Source: Acidobacteriota bacterium (GTDB lineage Bacteria; Acidobacteriota; Terriglobia; Terriglobales; Acidobacteriaceae). From it: a stretch of DNA of 50,400 bases. The stretch lies in contig QIAM01000052.1 in NCBI GenBank assembly GCA_003225555.1, forward strand, positions 1 to 50,400, read 5' to 3'. Positions 16,439 to 25,295 of the stretch are shown one piece after another; position 1 is the first letter of the stretch; every line of letters begins with the position of its first letter. The notes below the pieces were generated by a model. It had not been told where the DNA came from, ran no database searches, and was given only the letters and a program-made list of their open reading frames with translations. The translations under genes and the position numbers were made by a program.

Positions 16439-18676
16439 ATGCTCTCCGTTGGCTGTCGCATTCCGATGATCGCAACCGTCTTAGCTGCACTTTCCTTTCC
16501 GCAATCCACCCACGCCCAGCAGGAACCCGCTAGCCCGAACCCGTCCCCTGCCACAACAGCAACTCCCGCCCGCCGTCCCCACATCGCCCTGGCCCTAAGC
16601 GGCGGCGGAGCCCGCGGCCTGGCCCACGTCGGCGTCCTGCAATGGATGGAAGAAAATCACATCCCCATCGACTCCGTCGCTGGCACCAGCATGGGGGCCC
16701 TCGTCGGCGCCGTCTACGCCACCGGCATGAACACAAAAGAAGTGCGCGACTTCGTCAAGACCATCGAATGGGACGACGTTCTCCTCCGCGAGCCCTCCTA
16801 CGATCAGCTCTCCTATCGCCGCAAACAGGATCGCACTGCCTATCAGGTTGGAGCCATGCTCGGCATCAAGCACGGCCTCACTGGACCCAACGGACTAAGC
16901 CCAGCCCACGGTGTAGGCCTGCTCATCGACCGCATCGCCTTCCCCTACTCGACAATTTCCACCTTTGACGATCTCCCGACGCCCTTCCGCTGCGTCGCCA
17001 CCGACATGCTAACCGGCGACGCCATAACCCTTCGCGACGGATCGCTCGCCGAATCTCTCCGCGCCACGATGGCCATTCCCGCCGTCTTCACTCCCATCGA
17101 GTTGAATGGGCGCCTGCTCGCCGACGGCGGCCTCGTCAACAACATTCCCACCGACATCGCCCGCTCGATGGGCGCCGACATCGTCATCGCCGTCGACATC
17201 ATTCCGCCACTCTCTCCCCGCGGCAAATTGCAGACTCTCGCCGGCGTCCTCGACCAAAGCATTTCGCTGATGACCATCGACCACGATCATCGTGCCCTGC
17301 AGTTGGCCGACATCGTGCTCGCCCCCGACCTCGGCTCCTACACCGTCTTCGACTATGCCAGCGCCGAAGCCATCATTCGCATGGGATACAACGGCGCCGC
17401 CGCCAAAGCCGCGGTCCTCCGCCCCTTCGCCCTCTCCGACGCCGAATGGCAGCAATACGTCGACGCCCGCAACGCCCGCAAACGCGCTCCCGAAAAATCC
17501 GCCGGCACGCTTGAAGTCGCCGGCGTCAAGGGAGACGCTGCGCAACACATCGAAAAACGACTTCACAAGCTCCTAAATCGTGATCTCGATCTCAACCAGC
17601 TCGACGCCCGCCTCACTCACCTCGTCGGCGAAGGGCGCTTCGACAGCCTCGGCTACGAGGGCTTCGTGCAAAACGGAGTCCCCGGCCTCCGCATCGTCGC
17701 TCACGAAAAATCCTACGGCCCACCCTTCGTCGATCTCGCCATCAACGTGAACGGTTCCGGAGTCGCCGCCTTCGATTTCTCCGCCGGCATTCGCCTCACC
17801 TTCATGGACGTAAAACATCGTGGCGGCGAATGGCGCAACGATCTTCTCCTCGGCTCCAGCAACCTCGCCGCCACCGAGTACTACCAACCGATCGGCGACA
17901 CGCATCTCTTCGTTGCCCCCTATGCCTTCGCTTCCAAAATCGCCCGCAACGCCTTCACAGGCCAGACGCGCATCGCCATCTTCGGAGACGAACGCGCCGG
18001 AGGGGGACTCGACCTCGGCTACAACTCCGGACGCCGCAGCGAACTCCGCTTCGGATATCAAATCTTCGAAGCCAAACTCGCTCCGCTCGTCGGCACCGCG
18101 GGACTCCCCATCGTCAGGGGCAGCACCGGCCAACTCCGCCTGCGCTACATCTGGGACGGCCTCGACAGCCCCTCCGTTCCCAGCACCGGAACTCGCGTCA
18201 TGGCCACTCTCTCCCGCGTGCTCCAGAGCCCCGCGCTCACTAGTCCCATCGATCAACTCGAAGTGCAAACGTCTAATTTCATACCCACCGGTCCCAAGAC
18301 ATCCTTGTTCTTTAACCTCTCCGCCGGAACCACCTTCCACGGCACCGCCGGACCCTTCCAGGTCTTCGCCCTCGGCGGACCCTTCCGCCTCGGCGCCTAC
18401 TTTCCTCAGGAATTTCTAGGCAATCACTACGGATACGCTTCCCTCGGATTTCGCCGCGACCTCTACCATCTCCCGCAATTCGTCGGAAGAAAAATCTACT
18501 GGGGAGGATGGTACGAAGCCGGCACCGCCTTCAACACTCCCGAGTCGGTAGTAGTGCGCGGCACCATGAATCTAGGAGTTATCGCCGAAACCATAGTCGG
18601 CCCCATCGCCCTGGCCGGAAGCGTCAGCCCCACCGGCCAAAGCCGTGTAAATTTCTCCATAGGCCGCCTCTTCTGA
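16439..18676 (+). CDS. Patatin-like phospholipase with C-terminal outer-membrane barrel
   Basis: The ATG at 16439 has AGGAG six bases upstream and opens a signal peptide ending near STHAQQ. A Pro/Thr linker leads to the patatin domain: oxyanion loop GGGARGLAHVG, nucleophile GTSMG and catalytic Asp in ADGGLVNNIP. It hydrolyses acyl esters of lipids with a Ser-Asp dyad. After about residue 370 come a POTRA-like segment (LNRDLDLNQLDARLTHLVGE) and a beta-strand-rich region ending in Phe (SIGRLF), as in outer-membrane barrels. This matches patatin-Omp85 fusions (PlpD-like, type Vd secretion). Length ~745 aa fits. Three REP-like hairpins lie directly downstream. Confidence 0.92.
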   Translation: MLSVGCRIPMIATVLAALSFPQSTHAQQEPASPNPSPATTATPARRPHIALALSGGGARGLAHVGVLQWMEENHIPIDSVAGTSMGALVGAVYATGMNTKEVRDFVKTIEWDDVLLREPSYDQLSYRRKQDRTAYQVGAMLGIKHGLTGPNGLSPAHGVGLLIDRIAFPYSTISTFDDLPTPFRCVATDMLTGDAITLRDGSLAESLRATMAIPAVFTPIELNGRLLADGGLVNNIPTDIARSMGADIVIAVDIIPPLSPRGKLQTLAGVLDQSISLMTIDHDHRALQLADIVLAPDLGSYTVFDYASAEAIIRMGYNGAAAKAAVLRPFALSDAEWQQYVDARNARKRAPEKSAGTLEVAGVKGDAAQHIEKRLHKLLNRDLDLNQLDARLTHLVGEGRFDSLGYEGFVQNGVPGLRIVAHEKSYGPPFVDLAINVNGSGVAAFDFSAGIRLTFMDVKHRGGEWRNDLLLGSSNLAATEYYQPIGDTHLFVAPYAFASKIARNAFTGQTRIAIFGDERAGGGLDLGYNSGRRSELRFGYQIFEAKLAPLVGTAGLPIVRGSTGQLRLRYIWDGLDSPSVPSTGTRVMATLSRVLQSPALTSPIDQLEVQTSNFIPTGPKTSLFFNLSAGTTFHGTAGPFQVFALGGPFRLGAYFPQEFLGNHYGYASLGFRRDLYHLPQFVGRKIYWGGWYEAGTAFNTPESVVVRGTMNLGVIAETIVGPIALAGSVSPTGQSRVNFSIGRLF

Positions 18677-18680
18677 TTTC

Positions 18681-18803
18681 GTAGCGCCGGCATCCTGCCG
18701 GCTGTGGCGCGGGCCCTTGCCCGCGTAACTGTCAGCACCACCACGACCAAATGTGGAGACAGCCGCCCTCGGCTGTCTGGTCGAGCATAGCTCGACTGAG
18801 AGC
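18681..18803 (+). repeat. Cluster of three REP-like elements
   Basis: In order: GTAGC plus GCCGGC-ATCCT-GCCGGC (18681-18702); GTGGCGCGGGCCCTTGCCC (about 18704-18727); and a two-hairpin element, TGTGGAG with ACAGCCG-CCCT-CGGCTGT then GTCGAGC-ATA-GCTCGAC (18752-18798). They fill the gap between the patatin stop and the kinase gene. Confidence 0.85.
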
Positions 18804-18930
18804 CTCACCTCGGGCGGCGCAAGCGTTTCAACGCTGCAATAAAGCAATTCTCTTTTTCCGGTTCAAGGCACCGCGCTTCGTTGACGGACCTCCAACGCGC
18901 AAACTAGCATGGGGCGGGGAAGGAGTCTTT

Positions 18931-21044
18931 GTGATCGGCCAAGTTCTCGGTCGTTGCCGCGTCCTTGCGAAGCTCGGCGAAGGCGGAATGGGCGTCGTCT
19001 ACCGCGCTCACGACGACGTGTTGCACCGCGATGTGGCCGTAAAAGTCGTCAGCAAGGATGCTCGTCTCGACTCCTCAGCGAGTCAGCGGCTGCTCCACGA
19101 GGCGCGTTCTTCTTCTTCTCTTTCCCATCCCAACATCTGCACCATCCACGACGTCGGCGAGACTGACAGTGAACTCTACATCGTGATGGAACTGGTCGAG
19201 GGCAAGTCTTTGCGCGACCTGAGCGGCGATGCCGGACTTCCTCCGGAGTCAGTCCTGCGCTACGGCATCCAGATTGCCAGCGCGCTGGCGCGCGCTCACG
19301 ACCGCGGCATCGTCCATCGTGATCTTAAGCCGGCGAATATTGTCGTTACCTCTGACGGTCTGGTGAAAGTCCTCGATTTCGGACTAGCCAAGCAGGTAGG
19401 AAGCGGAATATTCGAAGGTCCCACCCGCTCCTTTGCCAGCATCGAGGATGCTTCCAGTGTGAGCGGTACCTTCCCTACATGGCCCCAGAAATCCTGCGCG
19501 GCGACGCAGCTGACTATCGCAGCGATTTATGGGCGCTGGGAGTTGTGCTCTACGAAGCGGCTTCCGGACGCCTGCCATTCAAAGGACGCACCGGCTTTGA
19601 GATCAGCACCGCCATCATGCGCGAAATCCCGAAGCCGGTTGGCTCTCCTGTGCCTCCCGGCCTATGGGCCATCATCCAACGCTGCCTGGCCAAAGAACCC
19701 GCACAGCGTTACCAACGTGCCGGTGAGATTCAGGCCGCTCTCGAAGCCGTTCAGTCCGGTGCAATCGTTTCGCCGGACCTCGCCACCGGCGCCAGTCCGC
19801 CCAGGACGACAGTCCTACACAGCCTGCGACACGCGCAGGTCAAGAAGGGAGATTTCCTTTTGTTGGTGGGAACGACAAAGGGAGCATTCATTCTTCGCTC
19901 CAATGCTCAGCGCAGGCGTTGGGATATCGGTGGCCCGTATTTCCACGGGCACAGTGTTTATGCCATGGCCTATGATGACCGCGAGGGCCAACACCGCATC
20001 TGGGCGTCGACATCGAGTTACTGGGGCACCCTCCTCCGCTCCAGCGACGATTTCGGCAAGAGCTGGACCAATCCGCAGCAGGCTCCCATTCGCTTTCCTC
20101 CCGATACCGGCGTTTCTGTCAAGAACATCTGGCAGATAGCGCTCGGCCGCCCCGAGGAGCCGAACGTACTCTATTGCGGAGTGGAACCCGCAGCGCTTTT
20201 CGAAACCCGCAATGGCGGAGAGACCTGGTCGCTGGTGCGCGGCCTTTTCGATCATCCCCACCGTCCCCGCTGGGTGCCCGGCAACGGTGGCCTGGCTCTG
20301 CACACGATTCTCCTCGACCCAGCCAACACGCAACGCATGTACGTGGCAATCTCATCCGGCGGAGTTTACAGCACAAAGGATGGCGGAAGTACCTGGACCC
20401 CGCAAAACCGCGGCATCCGCGCCTTGTTCCTGCCCGACAAATATCCCGAGTTCGGCCAATGCGTCCACAAGATCGCGATGCATCCTGCTCGTCCTGAGCG
20501 TCTCTTCCTGCAAAATCATTGGGGACTGTATCGCTCTGACAACGCTGCCGAATCCTGGACCGATATCGCCAACGGTGTGCCCTCCGATTTTGGATTCGCC
20601 ATGATCACGCACCCCACGAATCCGGATTGCGTCTATATCATCCCCGTGGAATCCGACGAATTTCGCTGCGCCTGCGACGGCCGGCTGCGAGTCTATCGAA
20701 CCCGCAACGCCGGCGAATCCTGGGAGCCTCTCCTACGCGGCCTGCCGCAGAAGCGCGCTTATGAAACCGTCCTGCGTGATGCAATTGCAGCGGACTCGTT
20801 CGATCCCGCCGGGATTTACTTCGGTACGCGGAGTGGGCAACTTTTCGGTTCACGCGACGAAGGCAGGACATGGCAAAAAATACTCGAAGGGCTGCCCGCA
20901 GTGGTCTGCGTACGCAGCGCAGTCTTCGAAGACGCTTCCGTTCCATCGCAGCCGACGTTGTTTAAGTCCACTCCTTCACCTTCGTCTCGATCAAAATCCC
21001 ACTCGACACGCAGTTCGCATTCAACCAAAACAAGGAAGAGATGA
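18931..21044 (+). pseudogene. Ser/Thr protein kinase fused to BNR-type beta-propeller, one frameshift
   Basis: The GTG at 18931 (AGGAG eight bases before) starts IGQVLGRCRVLAKLGEGGMG, the kinase glycine loop. VAVKVV (ATP Lys), VHRDLKPANIVV (catalytic loop) and VLDFGLA (DFG) follow. At about 19472 the frame breaks: SGTFP in one frame continues as YMAPEIL in the -1 frame, as if one T were lost in TTCCCTACATGG. The second part completes the kinase C-lobe (SDLWALGVVLYEAASG), then a propeller begins at KKGDFLLLVGTTKGAFILRS with repeated Asp-box motifs (GGETWSLV, GGSTWTPQ, AESWTDI, GESWEPL, GRTWQKI). Propellers of this type usually stand alone, so the fusion is notable. Without the lost base no complete kinase is made. 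An assembly indel is possible. Confidence 0.8.
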
Positions 21045-21391
21045 TCGTGCCCGTCACCTTTCACATTCCGGGTGCCTTGCGCGAATTTACTGGCGGACGC
21101 AGCAAGGTTCAGATCGAAAACTCACCCGCAACTTTGTCCGACGCCCTGTCCGCACTGTGGACACTCTGCCCCGGCCTTCGAGACCGCATCACCAACGAGC
21201 AAGGACAAGTTCGCGAACACATCAACATTTTTATCGGCGACGAAAACGTCCGCTATACCGGCGGACTCGCCAGCCCCGTCTCTCCCGGCTCTGAGATTTC
21301 AATCGTTCCCGCCGTCAGCGGTGGAGGAGCAAACCGTGCCATGCCAAGAAAGCATCACGTTAATAGTTTTCGGGAAGGGCACGGCTTCTAG
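21041..21391 (+). CDS. MoaD/ThiS-like ubiquitin-fold protein with C-terminal extension
   Basis: 116 aa, starting ATG inside the last codon and stop of the propeller gene (overlap of four bases), so translational coupling is likely. The beta-grasp fold is visible: VTFHIPGALREFTGGRSKVQ, a helix LSDALSALWTLCPGLRDRI, then INIFIGDENVRY and EISIVPAVSGG. MoaD-like proteins end in Gly-Gly, which is adenylated and carries sulfur. Here SGGG is followed by about 20 further residues that run into a dispersed repeat (21386 on). Either the tail is removed, or the native stop has been lost and this copy is inactive. In my experience MoaD-like genes often lie beside such BNR-propeller genes. Confidence 0.75.
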   Translation: MIVPVTFHIPGALREFTGGRSKVQIENSPATLSDALSALWTLCPGLRDRITNEQGQVREHINIFIGDENVRYTGGLASPVSPGSEISIVPAVSGGGANRAMPRKHHVNSFREGHGF

Positions 21392-21478
21392 AGGCAGCGG
21401 AAAGAATCGCCGCAACGTCTCTTTGAAAGGGCGCGGCTTAAAGCCGCGCCGCTAAAGTTCCAAAATGTCAACGCGGCT
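21386..21478 (+). repeat. ~95-bp dispersed repeat with GCGCGGCTTAAAGCCGCGCC core
   Basis: GGCACGGCTTCTAGAGGCAG opens it, TCGCCGCAACGTCTCTTTGA precedes the palindrome core, and CAACGCGGCTTTA closes it. A close relative lies at 26287-26395 and a shorter inverted one near 32925-33000. The stop codon of the MoaD-like gene is inside it. Confidence 0.8.
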
Positions 21479-21713
21479 TTACAGTCTGCTGAAGAGCTCG
21501 ATTTTGGGTGTTTCTAACGCTCCGATAAAGCCTTTCGTTGTTGTCAGGGCTTTAGCCCCGGGGTTATCAACAACCTGCTGCTGTCGACATTTATGGGACT
21601 TCTTGATGCCTTCTAACCCGTAACAACAACAAGTTGTGCGATCGGGATTGCTTCCCCCGATCGCCACCTTTCCCAGTCCGGTAAAATCAGTTTCGTTTCG
21701 TCGCCCATTCACC
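21479..21713. other. Gene-free leader with two long hairpins
   Basis: GTTGTTG (about 21537) pairs with CAACAAC (about 21568) around a GGGCTTTAGCCCC palindrome. CGATCGGG and CCCGATCG (about 21641-21664) form a second perfect 8-bp stem. No T-run follows either. They lie upstream of the ornithine-cyclodeaminase-like gene. Confidence 0.5.
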
Positions 21714-22655
21714 ATGTCCACTCCGACGCAGGTCACAGAAGCCGACGTCCGCCGCCACCTCGATCCGGCAAGGGTTCTCGCCGCCATCGAGTCTGCTTTC
21801 CGCGACCGCTATCCCTCCGTGACGATTCCCGCCCGCACCCATGTCCCACTAGCCAATGGAACATTCCTCGCCATGCCTTGCTACGACCCTTCATGCCACG
21901 CTCTGGGCACAAAACTGGTAACCGTGCGACGCCATCCCGCTCCCGGCGAACCCAGTGTTCAAGCCACTTACATCCTCCTCGACGCAGACACCGCCCAACC
22001 GCGCCTAATCATCGCCGCCAACTACCTGACCGACCTCCGCACCGCCGCCACTTCCGCCATCGCGACCAAGTATTTAGCCCGCCACAACACCCCCACTCTC
22101 GGAATCTTCGGCACCGGACGCCTCGCCCGCACTCACATTCAACTACTCCCCCAAGTCCGCAACTTCCAGCGCATCCTAACCTGCGGCCGAGATCCAGCCC
22201 GCACCACCGCCTTCGTCGATGAAATGAACCGGGAAGTTGATGTCGCACGCGGCACCGTCATGGTCTCTGCCACACCCCGCACCCTAGCTGCCGAATCCGA
22301 CGTCCTCTGCACGTGCACTTCAAATCCCACCCCGCTCTTCGACGGAAAAGACCTCCGTCCCGGCACTCACCTCAACCTGGTAGGTTCCTTCCAGCCCCAC
22401 ACTCGCGAAGTCGACACCATCACCATCAAACGATCCACCCGTATCACAGTCGAGACCTACGCCACCCTCTCCGAACCGGGAGACTTCCTTATTCCCATGC
22501 AGGAAGGCGCCATCACCGGTGACCACATCGTCTCCGATCTGCACGAACTCATCACCGGGAAGAAACAGGGAAGACAAAGCAATGAAGAGATCACCATCTT
22601 CAAGAGCGTAGGCTGCGCCCTCGAAGATCTAGTCACCGCCGAACTATTGCTCTGA
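21714..22655 (+). CDS. Ornithine cyclodeaminase/mu-crystallin family protein
   Basis: The ATG at 21714 is preferred to the outer start at 21636, whose extension is not conserved-looking. About 313 aa, normal for the family. The NAD(P)-binding Rossmann motif is LGIFGTGRLARTHIQLL (about residues 124-140). Other family features are GTKLVTVRRHPAPGEPSVQA, ANYLTDLRTAATSAIATKYL and VGSFQPHTREVD. Members deaminate ornithine to proline or reduce imino acids (alanine dehydrogenase or ketimine reductase activities), so the exact substrate is open. It is followed at six bases by repeat copy E, which is reversed relative to the other 3' copies. Confidence 0.88.
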   Translation: MSTPTQVTEADVRRHLDPARVLAAIESAFRDRYPSVTIPARTHVPLANGTFLAMPCYDPSCHALGTKLVTVRRHPAPGEPSVQATYILLDADTAQPRLIIAANYLTDLRTAATSAIATKYLARHNTPTLGIFGTGRLARTHIQLLPQVRNFQRILTCGRDPARTTAFVDEMNREVDVARGTVMVSATPRTLAAESDVLCTCTSNPTPLFDGKDLRPGTHLNLVGSFQPHTREVDTITIKRSTRITVETYATLSEPGDFLIPMQEGAITGDHIVSDLHELITGKKQGRQSNEEITIFKSVGCALEDLVTAELLL

Positions 22656-22660
22656 GTTGC

Positions 22661-22706
22661 TTCTCTCAGCGCACTCTGCGGCTGTTCTCAGCGATCTCTG
22701 CGATTA
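22661..22706 (+). repeat. 22-nt-period tandem-dimer repeat, copy E
   Basis: The plus strand reads TCTCAGCGCACTCTGCGG and a second unit TCTCAGCGATCTCTGCG. It follows the stop at 22655 but in the opposite orientation to copies A-D relative to the upstream gene. Confidence 0.8.
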
Positions 22707-22841
22707 AGGGTTGTTTGGGATCTCTGCGAACAGAAGTTAGCGAATAGCGGGATTTGAAAACGTGCCACTGCGAAGGCATGCGAAATTGTTAATTCCGGCC
22801 ACACGAGTTTAGCGTTCGCCCGAACCGCAACCCTGGTTCCC

Positions 22842-22937
22842 CTAAGGACGCTTGTACCAGAAGTAAGCCAGCGCCAAAAGGACGACGGTAATAACCCACA
22901 GCATGATGTCTTTTTTCGGATTTTTCTCGTCCGCCAT
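22842..22937 (-). CDS. 31-residue single-pass membrane microprotein
   Basis: The ORF reads MADEKNPKKDIM, then LWVITVVLLALAYFWY, then KRP and stop. A charged N-terminus, one ideal transmembrane helix (residues 13-28) and a short basic C-terminus give a clean tail-anchored topology. It is too short for most gene callers. The ribosome-binding site is weak (GCGGGG seven bases before the ATG). I do not know a named family; similar charged-TM-KR peptides appear elsewhere as hypothetical genes. It sits alone in an otherwise gene-free gap, which favours a real gene, but chance cannot be excluded. Confidence 0.5.
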   Translation of the reverse strand: MADEKNPKKDIMLWVITVVLLALAYFWYKRP

Positions 22938-23318
22938 GCCCCGCAGTACAGCACACCCTGAATCTCACTTCAAGTACCACACCAAATTCCGCCGTCTTCG
23001 CTGGTACGCCCGAGTTTGTCATCCCGAGCAGCGCGAGGGATCTAGGTTCTCGCTTGCGATCGCAACCCACCTCTCCAGTTTGGGAAATGCGGTCCGAACC
23101 CGCTTCCAGCAAGGCATTTGAGCCATTCCCTACCACAATTGTGCAAACAGTTGCGAGCCAGACCCAGCCCGCTTTGGCAATCGCCCCAGAACCGCTTCTG
23201 CTCCGTCTGTATCCCCCGAAGTGCCCGTGAATAGGCCAGTTAGGTCCGGAGGCCACAACGCTAAAGTCGCCGGCAGCCACCCACTTTGGACGCGCGATTG
23301 CCTCTACTCACTGCGACT
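22938..23318. other. Gene-free stretch with one dispersed repeat
   Basis: A GTCATCCCGAG...GAGGGATCT element lies at about 23019-23048. No other gene or RNA is recognisable. A long minus-strand ORF here reads through this repeat and the microprotein in another frame and is not believed. Confidence 0.5.
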
Positions 23319-23353
23319 GGAAACATCAAACTCGAAACGAGAAACTCAAAACG
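23319..23353. repeat. Heptamer-period tandem array (GAAAC type)
   Basis: Five 7-base units with AAAC or AAACT cores (GGAAACA, TCAAACT, CGAAACG, AGAAACT, CAAAACG) end three bases before the ATG of the secreted-protein gene, so its ribosome-binding region is made of the array. Confidence 0.7.
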
Positions 23354-23355
23354 CC

Positions 23356-23682
23356 ATGAAAACCGCGCTCTTCGTCCTATGTCTTATCGGTGCCACCGCC
23401 GCCTTCGGTCAGACCGCCTCAGTGCTGCCGAACTATGTGCAGCCGATCCAGATCCCCGACCATCCTCAGCACGCTTCGCAGCACGATTTGGCGCCGCCAC
23501 AAGACATATTCGAACACTCCGACTACACCTACGCGAAGGGCGAACGCCCGCTCGCTGATTTCGGCATGCATCCTTCCGAGCCAGAGCCGCTCGGCGACAT
23601 CGCCCGTACCTTCCGCATCGAACACGCGTCCGCAAAAAAGGCCGCATTCGTCTTCGAAAAGTACGTCGCAAAAAAGTACTGA
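23356..23682 (+). CDS. Small secreted protein, unknown family
   Basis: The ATG at 23356 opens a signal peptide (MKTALFVLCLIGATAAFGQ) with a likely cut after AFG; an outer in-frame start would place 45 irrelevant residues before it. The mature part is ~90 aa with a conserved-looking end, GERPLADFG, PLGDIARTFRIEHASAKKAA, VFEKYVAKKY. The helix-rich, charged C-terminus resembles small periplasmic proteins I associate with Acidobacteriota. I assign no function. There is no good Shine-Dalgarno sequence; a heptamer array lies directly upstream. Confidence 0.7.
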   Translation: MKTALFVLCLIGATAAFGQTASVLPNYVQPIQIPDHPQHASQHDLAPPQDIFEHSDYTYAKGERPLADFGMHPSEPEPLGDIARTFRIEHASAKKAAFVFEKYVAKKY

Positions 23683-23770
23683 TTGGAATCGCGAGTAGGA
23701 AGGGTGCCCCTTTTCTCGCCTCTGTTGCGAGAAGTGGGGCCTTTCCGTCCTCATCGTGATCACCTGCGCT

Positions 23771-24056
23771 CTACTTCACTTTTGTCTCCTGAACGTAAAG
23801 TAGCTTCCATCCCTTCCCGTGCCGGATCCAAACTTCGCCATGCACCGCTTTTTGCTGGGCGGGCTGGCCGCCAACGGTGCCACGGCCCCGCATAGTTGAC
23901 CAGTGCGCCGGATGATCCAATGGGCGTCCAAGCCTTCCGCACCTTCGCTTCCAGCACGGATGCCTCCGAGGTTGACTTGGCCGCGTGCGTTTTCTGCTAC
24001 GCGGATGCATTTCCCACCATGAGCAAGACTGCGACGGCAACGAGGGTCGTCTGCAT
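23771..24056 (-). pseudogene. Decayed secreted DUF4440/SnoaL-like protein
   Basis: From the ATG at 24056 the minus strand reads a signal peptide (MQTTLVAVAVLLMVGNASA) and then a TAG where Gln is likely. After it QKTHAAKSTSEASVLEAKV and RKAW continue in the same frame. The C-terminus, GGQPAQQKAVHGEVWIRHGK then GWKLLYVQETKVK, is in another frame and resembles the last strands of DUF4440/NTF2-like domains. The total is much shorter than the ~150 aa usual for that family, so a middle part is missing. A nonsense codon, a frameshift and an internal deletion make this a real pseudogene rather than one sequencing error. Confidence 0.7.
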
Positions 24057-24309
24057 AGGTGGCTCTGGCCAAAAGACGCCAGCGACACTACACCGTAGCG
24101 CGGGGCAAAATCAAAGCGGCAGCCTTTACAGACATCAAAAGGCAACTCAAAACCTCATCGCCCCCGATGCGTAAGAAAATAATCTCGAACCTGTCGATCT
24201 CCGTTCCGCTCCTTCGACGTATAAGTAAGGCTTGGACTCACGCGGTCCACTCACCGCTGCCGATTCGCACAGAGATAATTCGCCTAAAGCTAAAGAGGAG
24301 AATTCAGCC

Positions 24310-25203
24310 ATGCACCTGAGAAGGACGTTCCTCACAGCTTCCACCGCCGCCGGAATCATCCTGGCAACATCTTTGGTTGCGATCGCTCAGAATCGCACGA
24401 CCCCTGAAACGCCCGTCAAAACCGGCTATGCTCCCGTAAACGGCCTTAACCTCTACTACGAGATTCGTGGCACCGGCGAACCGCTGATCCTTTTGCACGG
24501 CGGAGTCGTTGGTATCACCATGTTCGGCCCCAACCTGTCCGCGCTGTCCGAGAAGCGGCAGGTCATCGCCGTCGAATTGCAGGGCCACGGCCACACTGCC
24601 GACATCGACCGCCCGCTGACCTACGAGGGCATGGCCGACGACATCACCGCTCTGATGAAGCATCTCCGCATCGAACAAGCCGACGTCATGGGCTATTCCC
24701 TCGGTGGCGGCGTCGCCCTGCAGATGGCTATCCGGCATCCCAAATTCGTGCGCAAGCTAGTCCTCGTCTCCGCGACCTTCAAACGCGATGGATGGTACCC
24801 CGAGGTCCTCGCCGCCATGGCGCAGATGGGCCCCGCTGCCGCCGAGAGGATAAAGCACTCCCCGCTGTACCAGCTCTATCCCAACGTCAACTGGGACGTG
24901 CTATTCACCAAGCTCGCCGATCTGCTGAAGAAGGACTACGACTGGTCGAAGGAAGTTGCCGCCATCAAATCACCCAGGATGATCCTCTTCGCCGATGCCG
25001 ATGCCGTCCGCCCCGCGCACATTGTCGACTTCTTCGCACTTCTCGGCGGCGGCCAGAAAGATGCCAGCTTGGACGGTTCCGGAAGGCCCGTCGCCCAACT
25101 CGCCATCTTGCCCGGCCTCACCCACTACAACATCAACTCCTCCCCCGCGCTCGCGCTCGCCGTAACCCCATTTCTGGACGCCCCCATGCCGGCACCGAAG
25201 TGA
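24310..25203 (+). CDS. Secreted alpha/beta hydrolase
   Basis: The ATG at 24310 has AGAGGAG about nine bases upstream. A signal peptide (about residues 1-26, HLRRTF start, AIAQ end) exports it. The catalytic core shows ILLHGG (oxyanion), GYSLGGG (nucleophile Ser near residue 133), an acid in FADADAVRPAHIVDF and a His in LPGLTHYNI. About 297 aa, usual for the fold. The closest relatives by pattern are 3-oxoadipate enol-lactonase-like or non-heme-haloperoxidase-like hydrolases; the substrate is not inferable. It is preceded by a ~250-base leader next to the DUF4440-like pseudogene and is probably its own transcript. Confidence 0.88.
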   Translation: MHLRRTFLTASTAAGIILATSLVAIAQNRTTPETPVKTGYAPVNGLNLYYEIRGTGEPLILLHGGVVGITMFGPNLSALSEKRQVIAVELQGHGHTADIDRPLTYEGMADDITALMKHLRIEQADVMGYSLGGGVALQMAIRHPKFVRKLVLVSATFKRDGWYPEVLAAMAQMGPAAAERIKHSPLYQLYPNVNWDVLFTKLADLLKKDYDWSKEVAAIKSPRMILFADADAVRPAHIVDFFALLGGGQKDASLDGSGRPVAQLAILPGLTHYNINSSPALALAVTPFLDAPMPAPK

Positions 25204-25295
25204 AGCAACCGCCTGCGTTTTGATTCGGATGCTCGGGCGCGTAACGCGGCGGATGAACACGCTGAGTGTCGTCCGGGCGGCGAAATTCCAGCGAG

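Noticed and set aside
19465..19480. Programmed -1 frameshift in the kinase-propeller gene
   Set aside because: The junction TTCCCTACATGG has no canonical slippery heptamer and no obvious downstream pseudoknot; a lost base explains it more simply.
22789..23280. 163-aa minus-strand ORF upstream of the secreted-protein gene
   Set aside because: It reads through a GTCATCC repeat and through the microprotein in a different frame, with no domain-like pattern.
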